From CAWDVH01 sp963805705 (GTDB taxonomy: Bacteria > Actinomycetota > Actinomycetes > Streptosporangiales > Streptosporangiaceae): a stretch of 64,000 nt of DNA. Under the pieces are notes generated by a model, which saw nothing but the letters and a program-made list of their open reading frames with translations, had not been told where the DNA came from and made no database searches. The DNA is taken from assembly GCA_963805705.1 (NCBI GenBank), contig CAWDVH010000005.1:992001-1056000 (forward strand), in the 5' to 3' direction. The first letter of the stretch is position 1, and every line of letters starts with the position of its first letter. Shown here one piece after another: positions 1 through 8,948 of the stretch. The position numbers were made by a program, and so were the translations under genes.

Positions 1-552
1 TCCATCAACACATCCATCATCGCGCTGCTGCCGGTCGCCGCCATCCTCGTCGTCGGCATCACCCTGCTCGGCAACGGCGAGCTGAAGGACCTGTCCCTGG
101 TCCTGTTCATCGGCATGCTGTCCGGTACGTACTCCTCGATCTGCATCGCCACGCCGGTGCTGGCCGACCTGAAGGAGCGCGAGCCGCAGTACAAGCAGCT
201 GGCCAAGACCGTCGCGCTGCGCGCAGCAGGCGGCCGCGCGGCGCGAGGCAAGGTGAAGGCCGGCCAGGCTACCGGCGGCACCAGCGGCAGCGGCGCGGCC
301 AGCGGCAGCGGCGCCTTCGGCACGGACGGCGGGAACGGCACCTTCACTTCCGCCGACGATACGGACCGGCCCGACGATGCGGCCGCGGCCGACGAGGGCA
401 GCTCGGATGCACCGACCGACGAGCGGGTCGCCGCCGGGCGCACCGCCGCCACGTCCCCGGCGCCGCGTGCCGCCCGGCCGGGTCCCCGGCAGCAGCCCCG
501 GCGCCCGAGCTCGGCCAAGCGCCGGCCCGGGGGCAAGAAGAAACGGCGGTGA
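1..552 (+). CDS. secF: Protein translocase subunit SecF, C-terminal part (5' end cut by window edge)
   Basis: Reading frame 1 is open from the first base. It begins SINTSI, the SecF signature normally preceded by R, and then shows two hydrophobic segments (ALLPVAAILVVGITLL and LVLFIGMLSGTYSSICIATP) typical of the last SecF membrane helices. SecF works with SecD in the membrane to drive late steps of Sec-dependent export. After the last helix comes a cytosolic tail of about 120 residues, rich in Ala, Gly, Thr and Arg, ending in GKKKRR; the tail is low-complexity and probably not conserved. The stop overlaps the apt start by 4 bp (GTGA), suggesting coupled translation. Confidence 0.93.
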   Translation, partial: SINTSIIALLPVAAILVVGITLLGNGELKDLSLVLFIGMLSGTYSSICIATPVLADLKEREPQYKQLAKTVALRAAGGRAARGKVKAGQATGGTSGSGAASGSGAFGTDGGNGTFTSADDTDRPDDAAAADEGSSDAPTDERVAAGRTAATSPAPRAARPGPRQQPRRPSSAKRRPGGKKKRR

Positions 553-1088
553 GCCCGGCTGCGGCGCAGGCCGATATTGCCGCCCTGATCAAGGCGGCCG
601 TCCGGGACGTTCCTGACTACCCGAGCCAGGGAATCGTGTTCAAGGACATTACCCCGCTGCTGGCTGATGGCGCGCTGTTCGCCGCGGTCATCGGCGCGCT
701 GGCGGCCGGGCATGGCCGGATCGACAAGGTGGCCGGGATCGAGGCCAGGGGCTTCATCCTGGCGGCGCCGGTGGCCTGCGCGCTCGGTGCCGGGTTCGTG
801 CCGGTCCGCAAGGAGGGCAAGCTGCCCGGCCCGACCTATGCGCAGTCCTACCAGCTTGAGTACGGCACGGCGACGATCGAGATGCACACCGACGCCTTCG
901 AGCCGGGCGAGCGGGTCCTGATCGTCGACGATGTCCTGGCCACGGGCGGGACCGCGGCCGCGACCGCTGAGCTGGTCCGGCGGGCCGGCGCGCAGGTCGT
1001 GGCGATATCGGTACTGCTGGAACTGGGGTTCCTGGGCGGGCGGGCCAGCCTTCCCGGCCTGGATGTCCGGTCGCTGCTCGGGATGTGA
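549..1088 (+). CDS. apt: Adenine phosphoribosyltransferase
   Basis: This 179-residue protein converts adenine and PRPP to AMP in purine salvage and acts in the cytosol. Early motifs are GIVFKDITPLL (about 28-38) and GIEARGFILAAPVA (63-76); the PRPP-binding loop VLIVDDVLATGGT lies at 123-135, exactly as in type I phosphoribosyltransferases. Length is normal for bacterial APRT. The GTG start overlaps the secF stop. The order secF-apt-relA is widely conserved in actinobacteria and supports the call. Confidence 0.96.
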   Translation: MSPAAAQADIAALIKAAVRDVPDYPSQGIVFKDITPLLADGALFAAVIGALAAGHGRIDKVAGIEARGFILAAPVACALGAGFVPVRKEGKLPGPTYAQSYQLEYGTATIEMHTDAFEPGERVLIVDDVLATGGTAAATAELVRRAGAQVVAISVLLELGFLGGRASLPGLDVRSLLGM

Positions 1089-1165
1089 CCGGGCGTACGC
1101 GCGGTCCGGCACTTCCCGGATCGCCCCTCGGTAGACTGGACGCTTGGCGAACGTAAGGAGCGCAT

Positions 1166-3820
1166 GTGGCCGGTGACGTGGCGACGGCCGGAACGGCCGA
1201 AGACGATGTCACCCGAGCCGGTGCTGGGCAGCTAGAGCTGAGTGATCCAGGAAATCTGAGTGATCCGGCCGTGCCGGTGGCGGATGGCGAGGTGGCCCCG
1301 GCCACTGGCGCGCGCCCCGATGCGGCCCCCGAAGACGGCCTGGCCCCGGCCGAGGATGCGCCCGCCGAGAACGCGCCTGCCATGAACGCGCCTGCCGAGA
1401 ACGCGCCCGCCGAGAACGCGCAGGACGAGAACGCGCGGGACGATCTGCCGCAGGACACTCTCGGGGGCCAGGCCGCGCCGCGCAAGACCGCGCCGCGCCG
1501 GTCCGCCCCGCGCAAGCCCGCGCCGCGCAAGGCTCAGGAGGCCGGCTCCCCGGCTGGTCCCGACGGAGCATCCGACGCCGCGGGGGCCGGCGGCTCCGCC
1601 GGGGTCCGGCGGCGGCTGGCCAGGCTGGGGGCGCCGCGCGGCGGCGGCATCAACCCCGTGCTCGAGCCGCTGATCAAGACCGCCCGCACCGCGCATCCGA
1701 AGGCGGATGTCCGCCTGATCGAGCGCGCCTACGAGGTGGCCGCACAGCAGCACAGCGGCCAGGACCGCAAGAGCGGCGACCCGTACATCACCCATCCGCT
1801 CGCCGTGGCCACGATCCTGGCTGAGCTCGGCATGAACTACGAGACACTCTGCGCGGCGCTGCTGCACGACACCATCGAGGACACGGCCTATACGCTCGCC
1901 GAGCTGCGCCGCGATTTCGGCGAGGACATCGCCGCCCTGGTCGACGGCGTGACCAAGCTGGACAAGGTCAAGTACGGCGACGCCGCCCAGGCCGAGACCG
2001 TGCGCAAGATGGTGGTCGCGATGTCCCGCGACATCCGGGTCCTCGTGATCAAGCTCGCCGACCGGCTGCACAACATGCGCACGCTGCGCTACCTCCCGCG
2101 GGCCAAGCAGGAGCAGAAGTCCCGCGAGGTCCTGGAGATCTTTGCCCCGCTCGCGCACCGGCTCGGGATGAACACCGTCAAGTGGGAACTCGAGGACCTG
2201 GCGTTCGCCACGCTGTTCCCCAAGCGCTACGACGAGATCGCGCGGCTGGTGTCCGAGCGAGCACCGCGCCGCGAGGTCTTCCTGCAGGAGGTTGTCGAGG
2301 ACGTCTCCGCTGACCTGCGGGAAGCGAAGATCAAGTCGCGGGTGACGGGACGGCCGAAGCACTACTACTCGGTCTACCAGAAGATGATCGCCAGGAATGT
2401 CGGCTTCGATGACATCTACGACCTGGTGGGCATCCGCATCCTGGTCGAGTCCGTCCGGGACTGCTACGCGGTGCTCGGCACGGTGCATGCCCGGTGGAAC
2501 CCCGTGGCCGGGCGGTTCAAGGACTACATCGCGATGCCGAAGTTCAACATGTACCAGTCGCTGCACACGACGGTGATCGGCCCCGAGGGCAAGCCCGTTG
2601 AGCTGCAGATCAGGACCTGGGGCATGCACCGCCGGGCCGAATACGGCGTGGCCGCGCACTGGAAGTACAAAGAGGAGACGACGACCTCCGGCCCGTCCGG
2701 CGACACGGACATGACCTGGCTGCGCCAGCTGGTCGACTGGCAGCGGGAGACCGCTGACCCGGCCGAGTTCCTCGAGTCGCTGCGGACCGACCTGGGCGCG
2801 GCCGAGGTCTACGTCTTCACCCCCCGTGGCGAGGTCATCGCGCTGCCGCAGGGAGCGACGCCCGTCGACTTTGCCTATGCCATCCACACGGAGGTCGGGC
2901 ACCGTACCATCGGCGCCAGGATCAACGGCCGCCTGGTGGCGCTGGAGAGCACGCTGAGCAACGGCGACACGGTGGAGATCTTTACCTCCAAGGCGCCGGA
3001 CGCCGCGCCGAGCCGGGACTGGCTCGGCTTCGTCAGGAGCGCCCGCGCCCGCAACAAGATCCGGCACTGGTTCTCCAAGGAGCGCCGGGAGGCGGCGGCC
3101 GAGACGGGCCGGGAGGCCATCGCCCGGACCATGCGCAAGCAAGGGCTGCCGCTGCAGCGGCTCGCGACGGCTGACGCGCTGCTGACCATTGCCCAGGACC
3201 TGCACTACCTGGACCTGCCATCGCTCTACGCGGCGGTCGGCGAGGGCCATGTCAGTGCCCAGTCGGTGATCGGCAAGCTGATCAAGTCGGCGGGCGGCAT
3301 GGCCGGCGCGCAGGAGGACCTCGCCGAGACGACGCTGGTGACCCGCGCGCCCAAGCCGCCCCCGGCGGGCGATTCCGGCGTGGTCGTGGAGGGCGCCGCG
3401 GATGTCTGGGCGCGCCTGTCGAGATGCTGCACGCCGGTCCCGGGAGATGAGATCACCGGCTTCGTGACCAGGGGCAACGGAGTCTCCGTGCACCGGGTCG
3501 ACTGCGTCAACCTCCAGCACCTGCTCGGAGCCCAGCCCGAGCGGCTGGTCACGGTCCGCTGGTCACCGAGCGAGGCCTCGCTCTTCCTGGTGGCCATCCA
3601 GGTGGAAGCGCTCGATCGCACCGGCCTGCTGTCCGACGTCACCAGGTCGATCTCCGACCAGCACGTCAATATCCTGTCGGCCACCGTGACGACCACGAGG
3701 GACCGGGTGGCATTCAGCCGGTTCACCTTCGAGATGGGCGATCCAAAGCACCTGGGCCACGTCCTGCGCGCGGTTCGCTCCATCGACGGTGTCTACGACG
3801 TCTACCGGGTCACGAACTAG
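1166..3820 (+). CDS. relA: Bifunctional (p)ppGpp synthetase/hydrolase, RelA/SpoT family
   Basis: This long Rel protein (884 aa) makes and degrades (p)ppGpp in the stringent response. Domains in order: an Ala/Pro-rich, disordered N-terminal region of about 170 residues with repeated APAEN units; the HD hydrolase domain (LLHDTIEDT near 232); the synthetase domain (GRPKHYYSVYQKM near 395); TGS (VFTPRGEVIALPQGATPVDF near 550); and a C-terminal ACT domain from about 810. Hydrolase and synthetase motifs both look intact, so it should be bifunctional. GTG at 1166 is preferred: TAAGGAG lies 5 bp upstream, and the overlapping ATG at 1164 is in another frame. The N-terminal extension exceeds the usual actinobacterial one. 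Confidence 0.96.
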   Translation: MAGDVATAGTAEDDVTRAGAGQLELSDPGNLSDPAVPVADGEVAPATGARPDAAPEDGLAPAEDAPAENAPAMNAPAENAPAENAQDENARDDLPQDTLGGQAAPRKTAPRRSAPRKPAPRKAQEAGSPAGPDGASDAAGAGGSAGVRRRLARLGAPRGGGINPVLEPLIKTARTAHPKADVRLIERAYEVAAQQHSGQDRKSGDPYITHPLAVATILAELGMNYETLCAALLHDTIEDTAYTLAELRRDFGEDIAALVDGVTKLDKVKYGDAAQAETVRKMVVAMSRDIRVLVIKLADRLHNMRTLRYLPRAKQEQKSREVLEIFAPLAHRLGMNTVKWELEDLAFATLFPKRYDEIARLVSERAPRREVFLQEVVEDVSADLREAKIKSRVTGRPKHYYSVYQKMIARNVGFDDIYDLVGIRILVESVRDCYAVLGTVHARWNPVAGRFKDYIAMPKFNMYQSLHTTVIGPEGKPVELQIRTWGMHRRAEYGVAAHWKYKEETTTSGPSGDTDMTWLRQLVDWQRETADPAEFLESLRTDLGAAEVYVFTPRGEVIALPQGATPVDFAYAIHTEVGHRTIGARINGRLVALESTLSNGDTVEIFTSKAPDAAPSRDWLGFVRSARARNKIRHWFSKERREAAAETGREAIARTMRKQGLPLQRLATADALLTIAQDLHYLDLPSLYAAVGEGHVSAQSVIGKLIKSAGGMAGAQEDLAETTLVTRAPKPPPAGDSGVVVEGAADVWARLSRCCTPVPGDEITGFVTRGNGVSVHRVDCVNLQHLLGAQPERLVTVRWSPSEASLFLVAIQVEALDRTGLLSDVTRSISDQHVNILSATVTTTRDRVAFSRFTFEMGDPKHLGHVLRAVRSIDGVYDVYRVTN

Positions 3821-3841
3821 CCAGCCGGGCTGATACCGGAG

Positions 3842-3879
3842 CACCAGCCGGCGTGCTCGGCACCAGCCGGCGTGCTCGG
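3842..3879. repeat. Two perfect 19-bp tandem units between relA and the DUF349 gene
   Basis: The unit CACCAGCCGGCGTGCTCGG occurs twice in tandem (3842-3860, 3861-3879). A third, degenerate copy runs on to 3899 across the stop of the convergent DUF349 gene. It lies where the two convergent transcripts end. No clear intrinsic terminator with a T-run is visible. Confidence 0.8.
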
Positions 3880-3882
3880 CGA

Positions 3883-5121
3883 TCAGCCGGCGAGCTCGGC
3901 CAGGGTTCGCTCGGCTTCCTCAAGCCACGACCGGCGGGCCTCCAGTGCCTCCTGGGCCTGCTGCCGGGCGGTCTCGTCCCCGCGCGCCCGTGCCTTCTCC
4001 AGCTGGGCTTCCAGGGCGCTGATCGCGGCGCGGAGCTGCTCGACGGTCCCCCTGGCCCGCGACAGCGCCTCCGGATTGGAGCGGCGCCAATGCGAGTCTT
4101 CCGCCTTGCGCACCGCGTCCTCGACCCGGCGCAGGCCGCCTTCCAGCTTCTCCTGCTCGTCGCGCGGCACGGCGCCGGCCAGCTCCCAGCGCTCGTGGAT
4201 CCCGCGCAGTGTCCCGCGGGCAGCACGGGCGTCGGTCACCGGCAGCAGCTTCTCCGCCTCCGCGAGCAGCCGCTCCTTCACGGCGGCGTGCTCACGCAGC
4301 TCGGCGTCCTTGGCCGAGAACACCGCGGCGCGCGCCTGGAAGAAGCTGTCCTGGGCCGTCTTGAACCGGGTCCACAGCTCGTCCTCGGCGACGCGATCAG
4401 CCCGGCCGGCCTCTTTCCAGGACCGCATCAGCTCGCGGTAGGCCGTCGCCGTCGGTCCCCAGTCGGTCGAGGCGGCCAGCGCCTCGGCCTCACTGGCCAG
4501 CTTGTCCTTGCGCGCCCTGGCTTCCTCGCGCTCCTCCTCGAGGCTGGCGAAATAGACCTTGCGGCGCTTGGTGAACGTGTTGCGCGCGGCCGACATGCGC
4601 TTCCAGAGCACGGTCTCGGCCTGCCGGTCACCGCGCGGGGCCGCCTTCCACTCCTCCAGCAGCTGGCGCATCCGCTCGCCGCTGGCCTTCCAGTGCGTCG
4701 CCTCCACCGCGATGCGCTCAGCCTCGGCGACGATCCGCTCCTTGACCTCCAGGGCCTCGCTGCGGGCCTGCTCGCGAGCGGCCTTGTGCTCTTCGCGCTT
4801 GTGGTCGACCAGCCCGGTCAGTGCCTCAAGCCGGTCGTGCAGGCCGCCGAGGTCGCCGACCGCATGCGCGTCGGCCACCGCTGCCAGCAGGCGGGAGATG
4901 GTGGCCCTGGCACTGGCTGGAGACAGGTCCGTGGTCGCGATCCGCTGCTCGAGCAGGCTGACCTCGGTCTCCAGTGACTCGAACTTGCGAGTGAAGAAGG
5001 CCAGAGCCTCAGCCGGGCTGCCGGCCTGCCAGGAGCCCACTACCCGCTCGCCCTCGGTAGTGCGCACGTAGACCGTGCCGTCGTCGCCTACCCGGCCCCA
5101 CGGATCGTTGGCGGTGCTCAC
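3883..5121 (-). CDS. DUF349 domain-containing protein
   Basis: This 412-residue, highly charged, helical protein has repeated Trp-containing segments (for example DWGPTATAYRELMRSWKEAG and LWTRFKTAQDSFFQAR) characteristic of tandem DUF349 domains. The N-terminus (WGRVGDDGTVYVRTTEGERVVGSW is split here as WGRVGDDGTVYVR then GERVVGSWQAG) is typical of actinobacterial members, which usually sit next to relA. Most of the chain should be coiled coil. The molecular role is not established. No membrane segment or catalytic motif is visible. It converges on relA. Confidence 0.85.
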   Translation of the reverse strand: MSTANDPWGRVGDDGTVYVRTTEGERVVGSWQAGSPAEALAFFTRKFESLETEVSLLEQRIATTDLSPASARATISRLLAAVADAHAVGDLGGLHDRLEALTGLVDHKREEHKAAREQARSEALEVKERIVAEAERIAVEATHWKASGERMRQLLEEWKAAPRGDRQAETVLWKRMSAARNTFTKRRKVYFASLEEEREEARARKDKLASEAEALAASTDWGPTATAYRELMRSWKEAGRADRVAEDELWTRFKTAQDSFFQARAAVFSAKDAELREHAAVKERLLAEAEKLLPVTDARAARGTLRGIHERWELAGAVPRDEQEKLEGGLRRVEDAVRKAEDSHWRRSNPEALSRARGTVEQLRAAISALEAQLEKARARGDETARQQAQEALEARRSWLEEAERTLAELAG

Positions 5122-5166
5122 CGCGAACCTCCTGCTCGGTACCTGACTGGAGCGGCGCCGCGCCGG

Positions 5167-6015
5167 TCAGGTCTTTTTCCTGATGGTCACGCTCTCTATG
5201 ACGACCTTGTCCTTAGGCTGGCCGTCACCAGGGCCGGTCGAGTTATTACTGCCCGCCCTGGCCACGTTCAGGAGGATATTTAGTCCGCCCGTGATCGTGC
5301 CAAACGGCGTGAAACTGGGCTTCAAGGGGCTGTTCTTGTAGACGAGGAAGAACTGGCTGCCGTTAGTGTTGGCCCCGGAATTCGCCATGGCCACGGTGCC
5401 CGTGGTGTACCTGGCCCCGGTGAGGTTCTCGTCATTGAACTTGTAGCCAGGGCCGCCGGTGCCGGTCCCGGTCGGGTCGCCGCACTGCAGCACGAAGATG
5501 CCGGTGGTGGTGAGGCGGTGGCAGGGGGTGTTGCTGAAGTACTTCTGCGCGGCCAGGGAGACGAATGAGTTGACCGTGCAGGTGGCCCTGCTGTTCAGCA
5601 GGGCAATCGTGATGTTGCCGCGATTGGTGCGGATCGTCGCGGTGTAGGTGGCCTTGTCATCGGGCCTGGACGGCGGCAGGCTGACCTTCCGCGCGGCCGG
5701 GGGACTGGCCGTGTAGGTGCAGTGCGTCGCGGGCTCGGCGACTCCCGCAGCCGCGGGCAGGGTCGGCGAGGCCGCGGGCGGCGAGGGAGTGGCCGATGGC
5801 GAGGGAGCGGCCGGCGTGCTCGCCGCAGCCGGCGTCTTCTTGGTGGAGGAGCCGAACAGGAAGAAGCTGCCGGCCACGACCGCGACCACGGCCACCGCGG
5901 CCAGGATGCTGACCGTCAGCTTCCGGGTCTTGGCGTTCTGCTGCGCCCGGCGTGCCTCACGGCGCGCGTAGCGTTCCCTGGCCAGCTTCCGCTGCCGTTC
6001 CTTTCCACCCGCCAA
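5167..6015 (-). CDS. Cyclophilin-type peptidyl-prolyl isomerase, membrane-anchored
   Basis: The 282-residue protein starts with a basic, helical segment (KERQRKLARERYARREARR), followed by one membrane helix (about 34-54) and a Pro/Ala/Ser linker. A cyclophilin domain occupies the C-terminal half: CHRLTTTGIFVLQCGDPTG, GTVAMANSG and NGSQFFLVYKN are the usual substrate-site motifs (the F-x-x-Q and N-G-S-Q-F-F elements). It likely catalyses prolyl isomerisation outside the membrane. Actinobacterial relA regions commonly carry this gene beside an MBL hydrolase. It faces away from the following MBL gene. Confidence 0.93.
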   Translation of the reverse strand: MAGGKERQRKLARERYARREARRAQQNAKTRKLTVSILAAVAVVAVVAGSFFLFGSSTKKTPAAASTPAAPSPSATPSPPAASPTLPAAAGVAEPATHCTYTASPPAARKVSLPPSRPDDKATYTATIRTNRGNITIALLNSRATCTVNSFVSLAAQKYFSNTPCHRLTTTGIFVLQCGDPTGTGTGGPGYKFNDENLTGARYTTGTVAMANSGANTNGSQFFLVYKNSPLKPSFTPFGTITGGLNILLNVARAGSNNSTGPGDGQPKDKVVIESVTIRKKT

Positions 6016-6232
6016 CCTTGCGGCCCTCCTGGTGTCGCCCGTCAGTGTTATCAGCGAAACTTCGCGAATGGTACCGGGGCCGGGGCACTAGTGACGCCGG
6101 CTGTTACCGGTTCGACGTAACAACCGCTGCCTGCCCGTGTCCTGTCCGGGCCAGGGCGCCGGACCGGCCGCGCCGTCGGTAACCTGGGACCCACCGCTGA
6201 GGGTCACCTGCTGGCTGACGAGGGAGGAAGCC

Positions 6233-6985
6233 GTGCTCATTGCCGGGTTTCCGGCGGGCTCGTTCGCCGCGAACTGCTATCTCATCGCGCCAGGGCCGGG
6301 CGAGGAATGCCTCATCATCGACCCGGGCCAGGACGCTGAGCCGGGGATTGAGGAAATCCTGCGCACCTACCGGCTGCGTCCCGCCGCCGTGCTGCTGACG
6401 CACGGGCACATCGATCACATCTGGTCGGTGGCGCCAGTCTGCGGCGCGAAGGACATCCCGGCCTACATCCACCCGAGCGATCGTGCGCTGCTCAGCGACC
6501 CGGCCCGCGGGCTGGGGATGCGGGCGGGCCAGCAGCTCTTCGGCGGCCTGACGTTCACCGAGCCCGACGACGTCCTCGAGCTGGCCGACGGCATGACGCT
6601 GGAGCTGGCCGGAGTGCAGCTCACCGTGGATCACGCCCCCGGGCACACGCCGGGCTCGGTCACCTTCACCGTGCCCGCCGCCAGCGGGCCGGCGACCGCC
6701 ACCGGGCCCTCCACTGCTGCCGCCGCCACCGGGACGGCCGGGGCGGACGCAGGGACGATCTTCACGGGCGACCTGCTGTTCGCCGGGTCTATCGGCCGTA
6801 CCGACCTGCCCGGCGGCGACTACGCGACGATCCTGGATAGCCTGGCGCGGGTCTGCCTGCCGCTGCCGGACGAGACCGCCGTGCTGTCCGGGCACGGTCC
6901 GCAGACGACGATCGGCGCGGAGCGGGACTCCAATCCGTTCCTGGCCGGCCTCGCCCCCGCCGCGGGCCCCGGCACAGGCCTGTGA
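6233..6985 (+). CDS. MBL-fold metallo-hydrolase (glyoxalase II-like)
   Basis: This 250-residue metallo-beta-lactamase-fold hydrolase carries the metal motif THGHIDH near 56-62, a second His in DHAPGHTPGS, Asp in FTGDLLFAGSIGRTD and a terminal His in LSGHGPQT. All ligand positions are present. The architecture resembles glyoxalase II-like thioester hydrolases; the substrate cannot be read from sequence. A 20-residue Ala/Thr/Gly insertion sits between DHAPGHTPGS and FTGD. GTG 6233 is chosen because GGGAGGAAG lies 2 bp upstream region-wise and the protein then begins at the conserved core; an in-frame upstream start at 6137 would add a non-conserved tail. Confidence 0.88.
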   Translation: MLIAGFPAGSFAANCYLIAPGPGEECLIIDPGQDAEPGIEEILRTYRLRPAAVLLTHGHIDHIWSVAPVCGAKDIPAYIHPSDRALLSDPARGLGMRAGQQLFGGLTFTEPDDVLELADGMTLELAGVQLTVDHAPGHTPGSVTFTVPAASGPATATGPSTAAAATGTAGADAGTIFTGDLLFAGSIGRTDLPGGDYATILDSLARVCLPLPDETAVLSGHGPQTTIGAERDSNPFLAGLAPAAGPGTGL

Positions 6986-7073
6986 GCGACAGGGGCGCGG
7001 CGCGGCGGGAGCACCGGGCGGGGTGCGTTCAGGATCGGGTTTCTGATATTTCGACGGACGGGCGGTACGAGCG

Positions 7074-8819
7074 ATGATCCGCACTCACGGGGCGGGCACG
7101 CTGCGCGCATCCGACGTCGGCCAGCAGGTGACGCTGGCCGGCTGGGTCGCGCGGCGGCGCGACCACGGCGGCGTGGTGTTCATTGACCTGCGGGATGCCA
7201 GCGGCGTCGTCCAGGTGGTGCTGCGCGAGGAAGACGTGGCCCACGACCTGCGGGCCGAGTTCTGCGTGCTGGTCACCGGCGAGGTACGCCGCCGCCCGGC
7301 CGGCAACGAGAACCCGGACCTGCCGACCGGTGATATCGAGGTCGCGGCGGCGGACCTGGAGGTCCTGTCGGAGGCTGACCCGCTGCCGTTCCCGGTGGAG
7401 GGCAGCGCCGAGCTGAGCGAGGAGGTGCGGCTGCGCTACCGCTACCTCGACATCCGGCGGGCCGAGATGTCCGCCGCGCTGCGGGCCAGGTCAACGGCCG
7501 CCTACCTGATCAGCGATGTCATGCGGGATCGCGGATTCGTGAACGTGGAGACCCCGTTCCTGACCAGGTCGACACCCGAGGGGGCGCGCGACTTCCTGGT
7601 GCCCGTCCGGCTGCGGCCGGGCAGCTGGTACGCCCTGCCGCAGTCGCCGCAGCTGTTCAAGCAGCTGCTGATGGTCTCCGGCCTGGAGCGCTATTACCAG
7701 CTGGTGCGCTGCTTCCGGGACGAGGACTTCCGCGCCGACCGGCAGCCGGAGTTCACCCAGATTGACATTGAGATGTCGTTCATCACCAGAGCCGACGTCA
7801 TCGAGGTGGCCGAGGACCTGGTCGAGCGGCTGTGGTCGCAGATCGCCGGATACCAGGTGCAGCGGCCGATACCGCAGATGACCTACGCCGATGCGATGCG
7901 GCGGTTCGGCTCGGACAAGCCGGACCTCCGCTTCGGCGGTGAGCTCACTGACCTGACGGGCTACTTCGCGCAGAGCGAGTTCCGGGTGTTCCAGGCTCCG
8001 CACGTGGGAGCCGTGGTGATGCCGGGCGGGGCGGCCCAGTCACGCCGGGAGCTGGACGGCTGGCAGGAGTGGGCCCGCTCGCGCGGTGCCCGCGGCCTGG
8101 CGTACGTGCTGATCGGAGCCGACGCGCTGGTGACCGACGCCGGGCCAGTGGCCAGGCACCTGTCGGCGGCCGAGCGCGCGGGCCTGCCGGGCGCGGCCGG
8201 CGCCGGGCCTGGAGATTGCGTGTTCTTCGCCGCCGGGCCGGCCAGCGCCGCCCGCGCCCTGCTGGGCGCCGCGCGGCTGGAGATCGGCCAGCGCTGCGGC
8301 CTGATCGATCCGGCGGCCTGGGCGTTCACCTGGGTGGTGGACGCGCCCATGTTCGAGGAGGACGGCGCGGGCGGCTGGACCGCCGTGCACCACCCGTTTA
8401 CCGCGCCGCTGCCGGAGTGGGCGGACAAGTTCCCCGGCGAGCCGGGGGGCGCCCTGGCCGACGCCTACGACATCGTCTGCAACGGCACCGAGATCGGCGG
8501 CGGGTCGATCAGGATCCACCGTCCCGACATGCAGCAGCGGGTCTTCGACGTGATCGGGCTGTCGCGGGAGGAGGCCCAGTCGCAGTTCGGCTTCCTGCTC
8601 GACGCGCTGCGGTTCGGGCCACCGCCGCACGGGGGCATCGCGTTCGGCTGGGACCGGCTGCTGATGCTGCTCACCGGCCGTGACACGATCCGCGACGTGA
8701 TCGCCTTCCCGAAGGCGGCTTCCGGGCACGATCCGCTGACCGGTGCCCCGACCCCGATCACCGCGGCGCAGCGCAGGGAAGCCGGGATCGACGCGGTGCC
8801 CGCGGCGCCCGGAGCGTGA
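7074..8819 (+). CDS. aspS: Aspartyl-tRNA synthetase
   Basis: Class II synthetase of 581 residues that charges tRNA-Asp (possibly also tRNA-Asn). An N-terminal OB-fold anticodon domain (VTLAGWVARRRDHGGVVF) is followed by the catalytic core: motif 2 with RDEDFRADRQPEFTQID near 215, a bacterial GAD insertion domain in the middle, and motif 3 with GIAFGWDRLLMLL near 521. Length is normal for bacterial AspRS. In many relatives hisS lies directly upstream; here only 88 bp separate the MBL gene from aspS. Whether it discriminates against tRNA-Asn cannot be decided by eye. Confidence 0.96.
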   Translation: MIRTHGAGTLRASDVGQQVTLAGWVARRRDHGGVVFIDLRDASGVVQVVLREEDVAHDLRAEFCVLVTGEVRRRPAGNENPDLPTGDIEVAAADLEVLSEADPLPFPVEGSAELSEEVRLRYRYLDIRRAEMSAALRARSTAAYLISDVMRDRGFVNVETPFLTRSTPEGARDFLVPVRLRPGSWYALPQSPQLFKQLLMVSGLERYYQLVRCFRDEDFRADRQPEFTQIDIEMSFITRADVIEVAEDLVERLWSQIAGYQVQRPIPQMTYADAMRRFGSDKPDLRFGGELTDLTGYFAQSEFRVFQAPHVGAVVMPGGAAQSRRELDGWQEWARSRGARGLAYVLIGADALVTDAGPVARHLSAAERAGLPGAAGAGPGDCVFFAAGPASAARALLGAARLEIGQRCGLIDPAAWAFTWVVDAPMFEEDGAGGWTAVHHPFTAPLPEWADKFPGEPGGALADAYDIVCNGTEIGGGSIRIHRPDMQQRVFDVIGLSREEAQSQFGFLLDALRFGPPPHGGIAFGWDRLLMLLTGRDTIRDVIAFPKAASGHDPLTGAPTPITAAQRREAGIDAVPAAPGA

Positions 8820-8948
8820 TGCCCAAACCCGATGGATCCGGCTTTCAGCTTGACCGGTGCAGCTGGAACCCCGATTCATCGGGTTACCTGGGCGGAGCGC
8901 AGGCCGGCAGCGCGGCGAAGTGTCCTGGTGACCGGATACTGTCGGGAC

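Noticed and set aside
1232..3520. Long antisense open frame opposite relA (also 8040-10415 and others)
   Set aside because: Arg/Pro/Gly/Asp-rich translation mirroring a high-GC gene; no motif or ribosome site.
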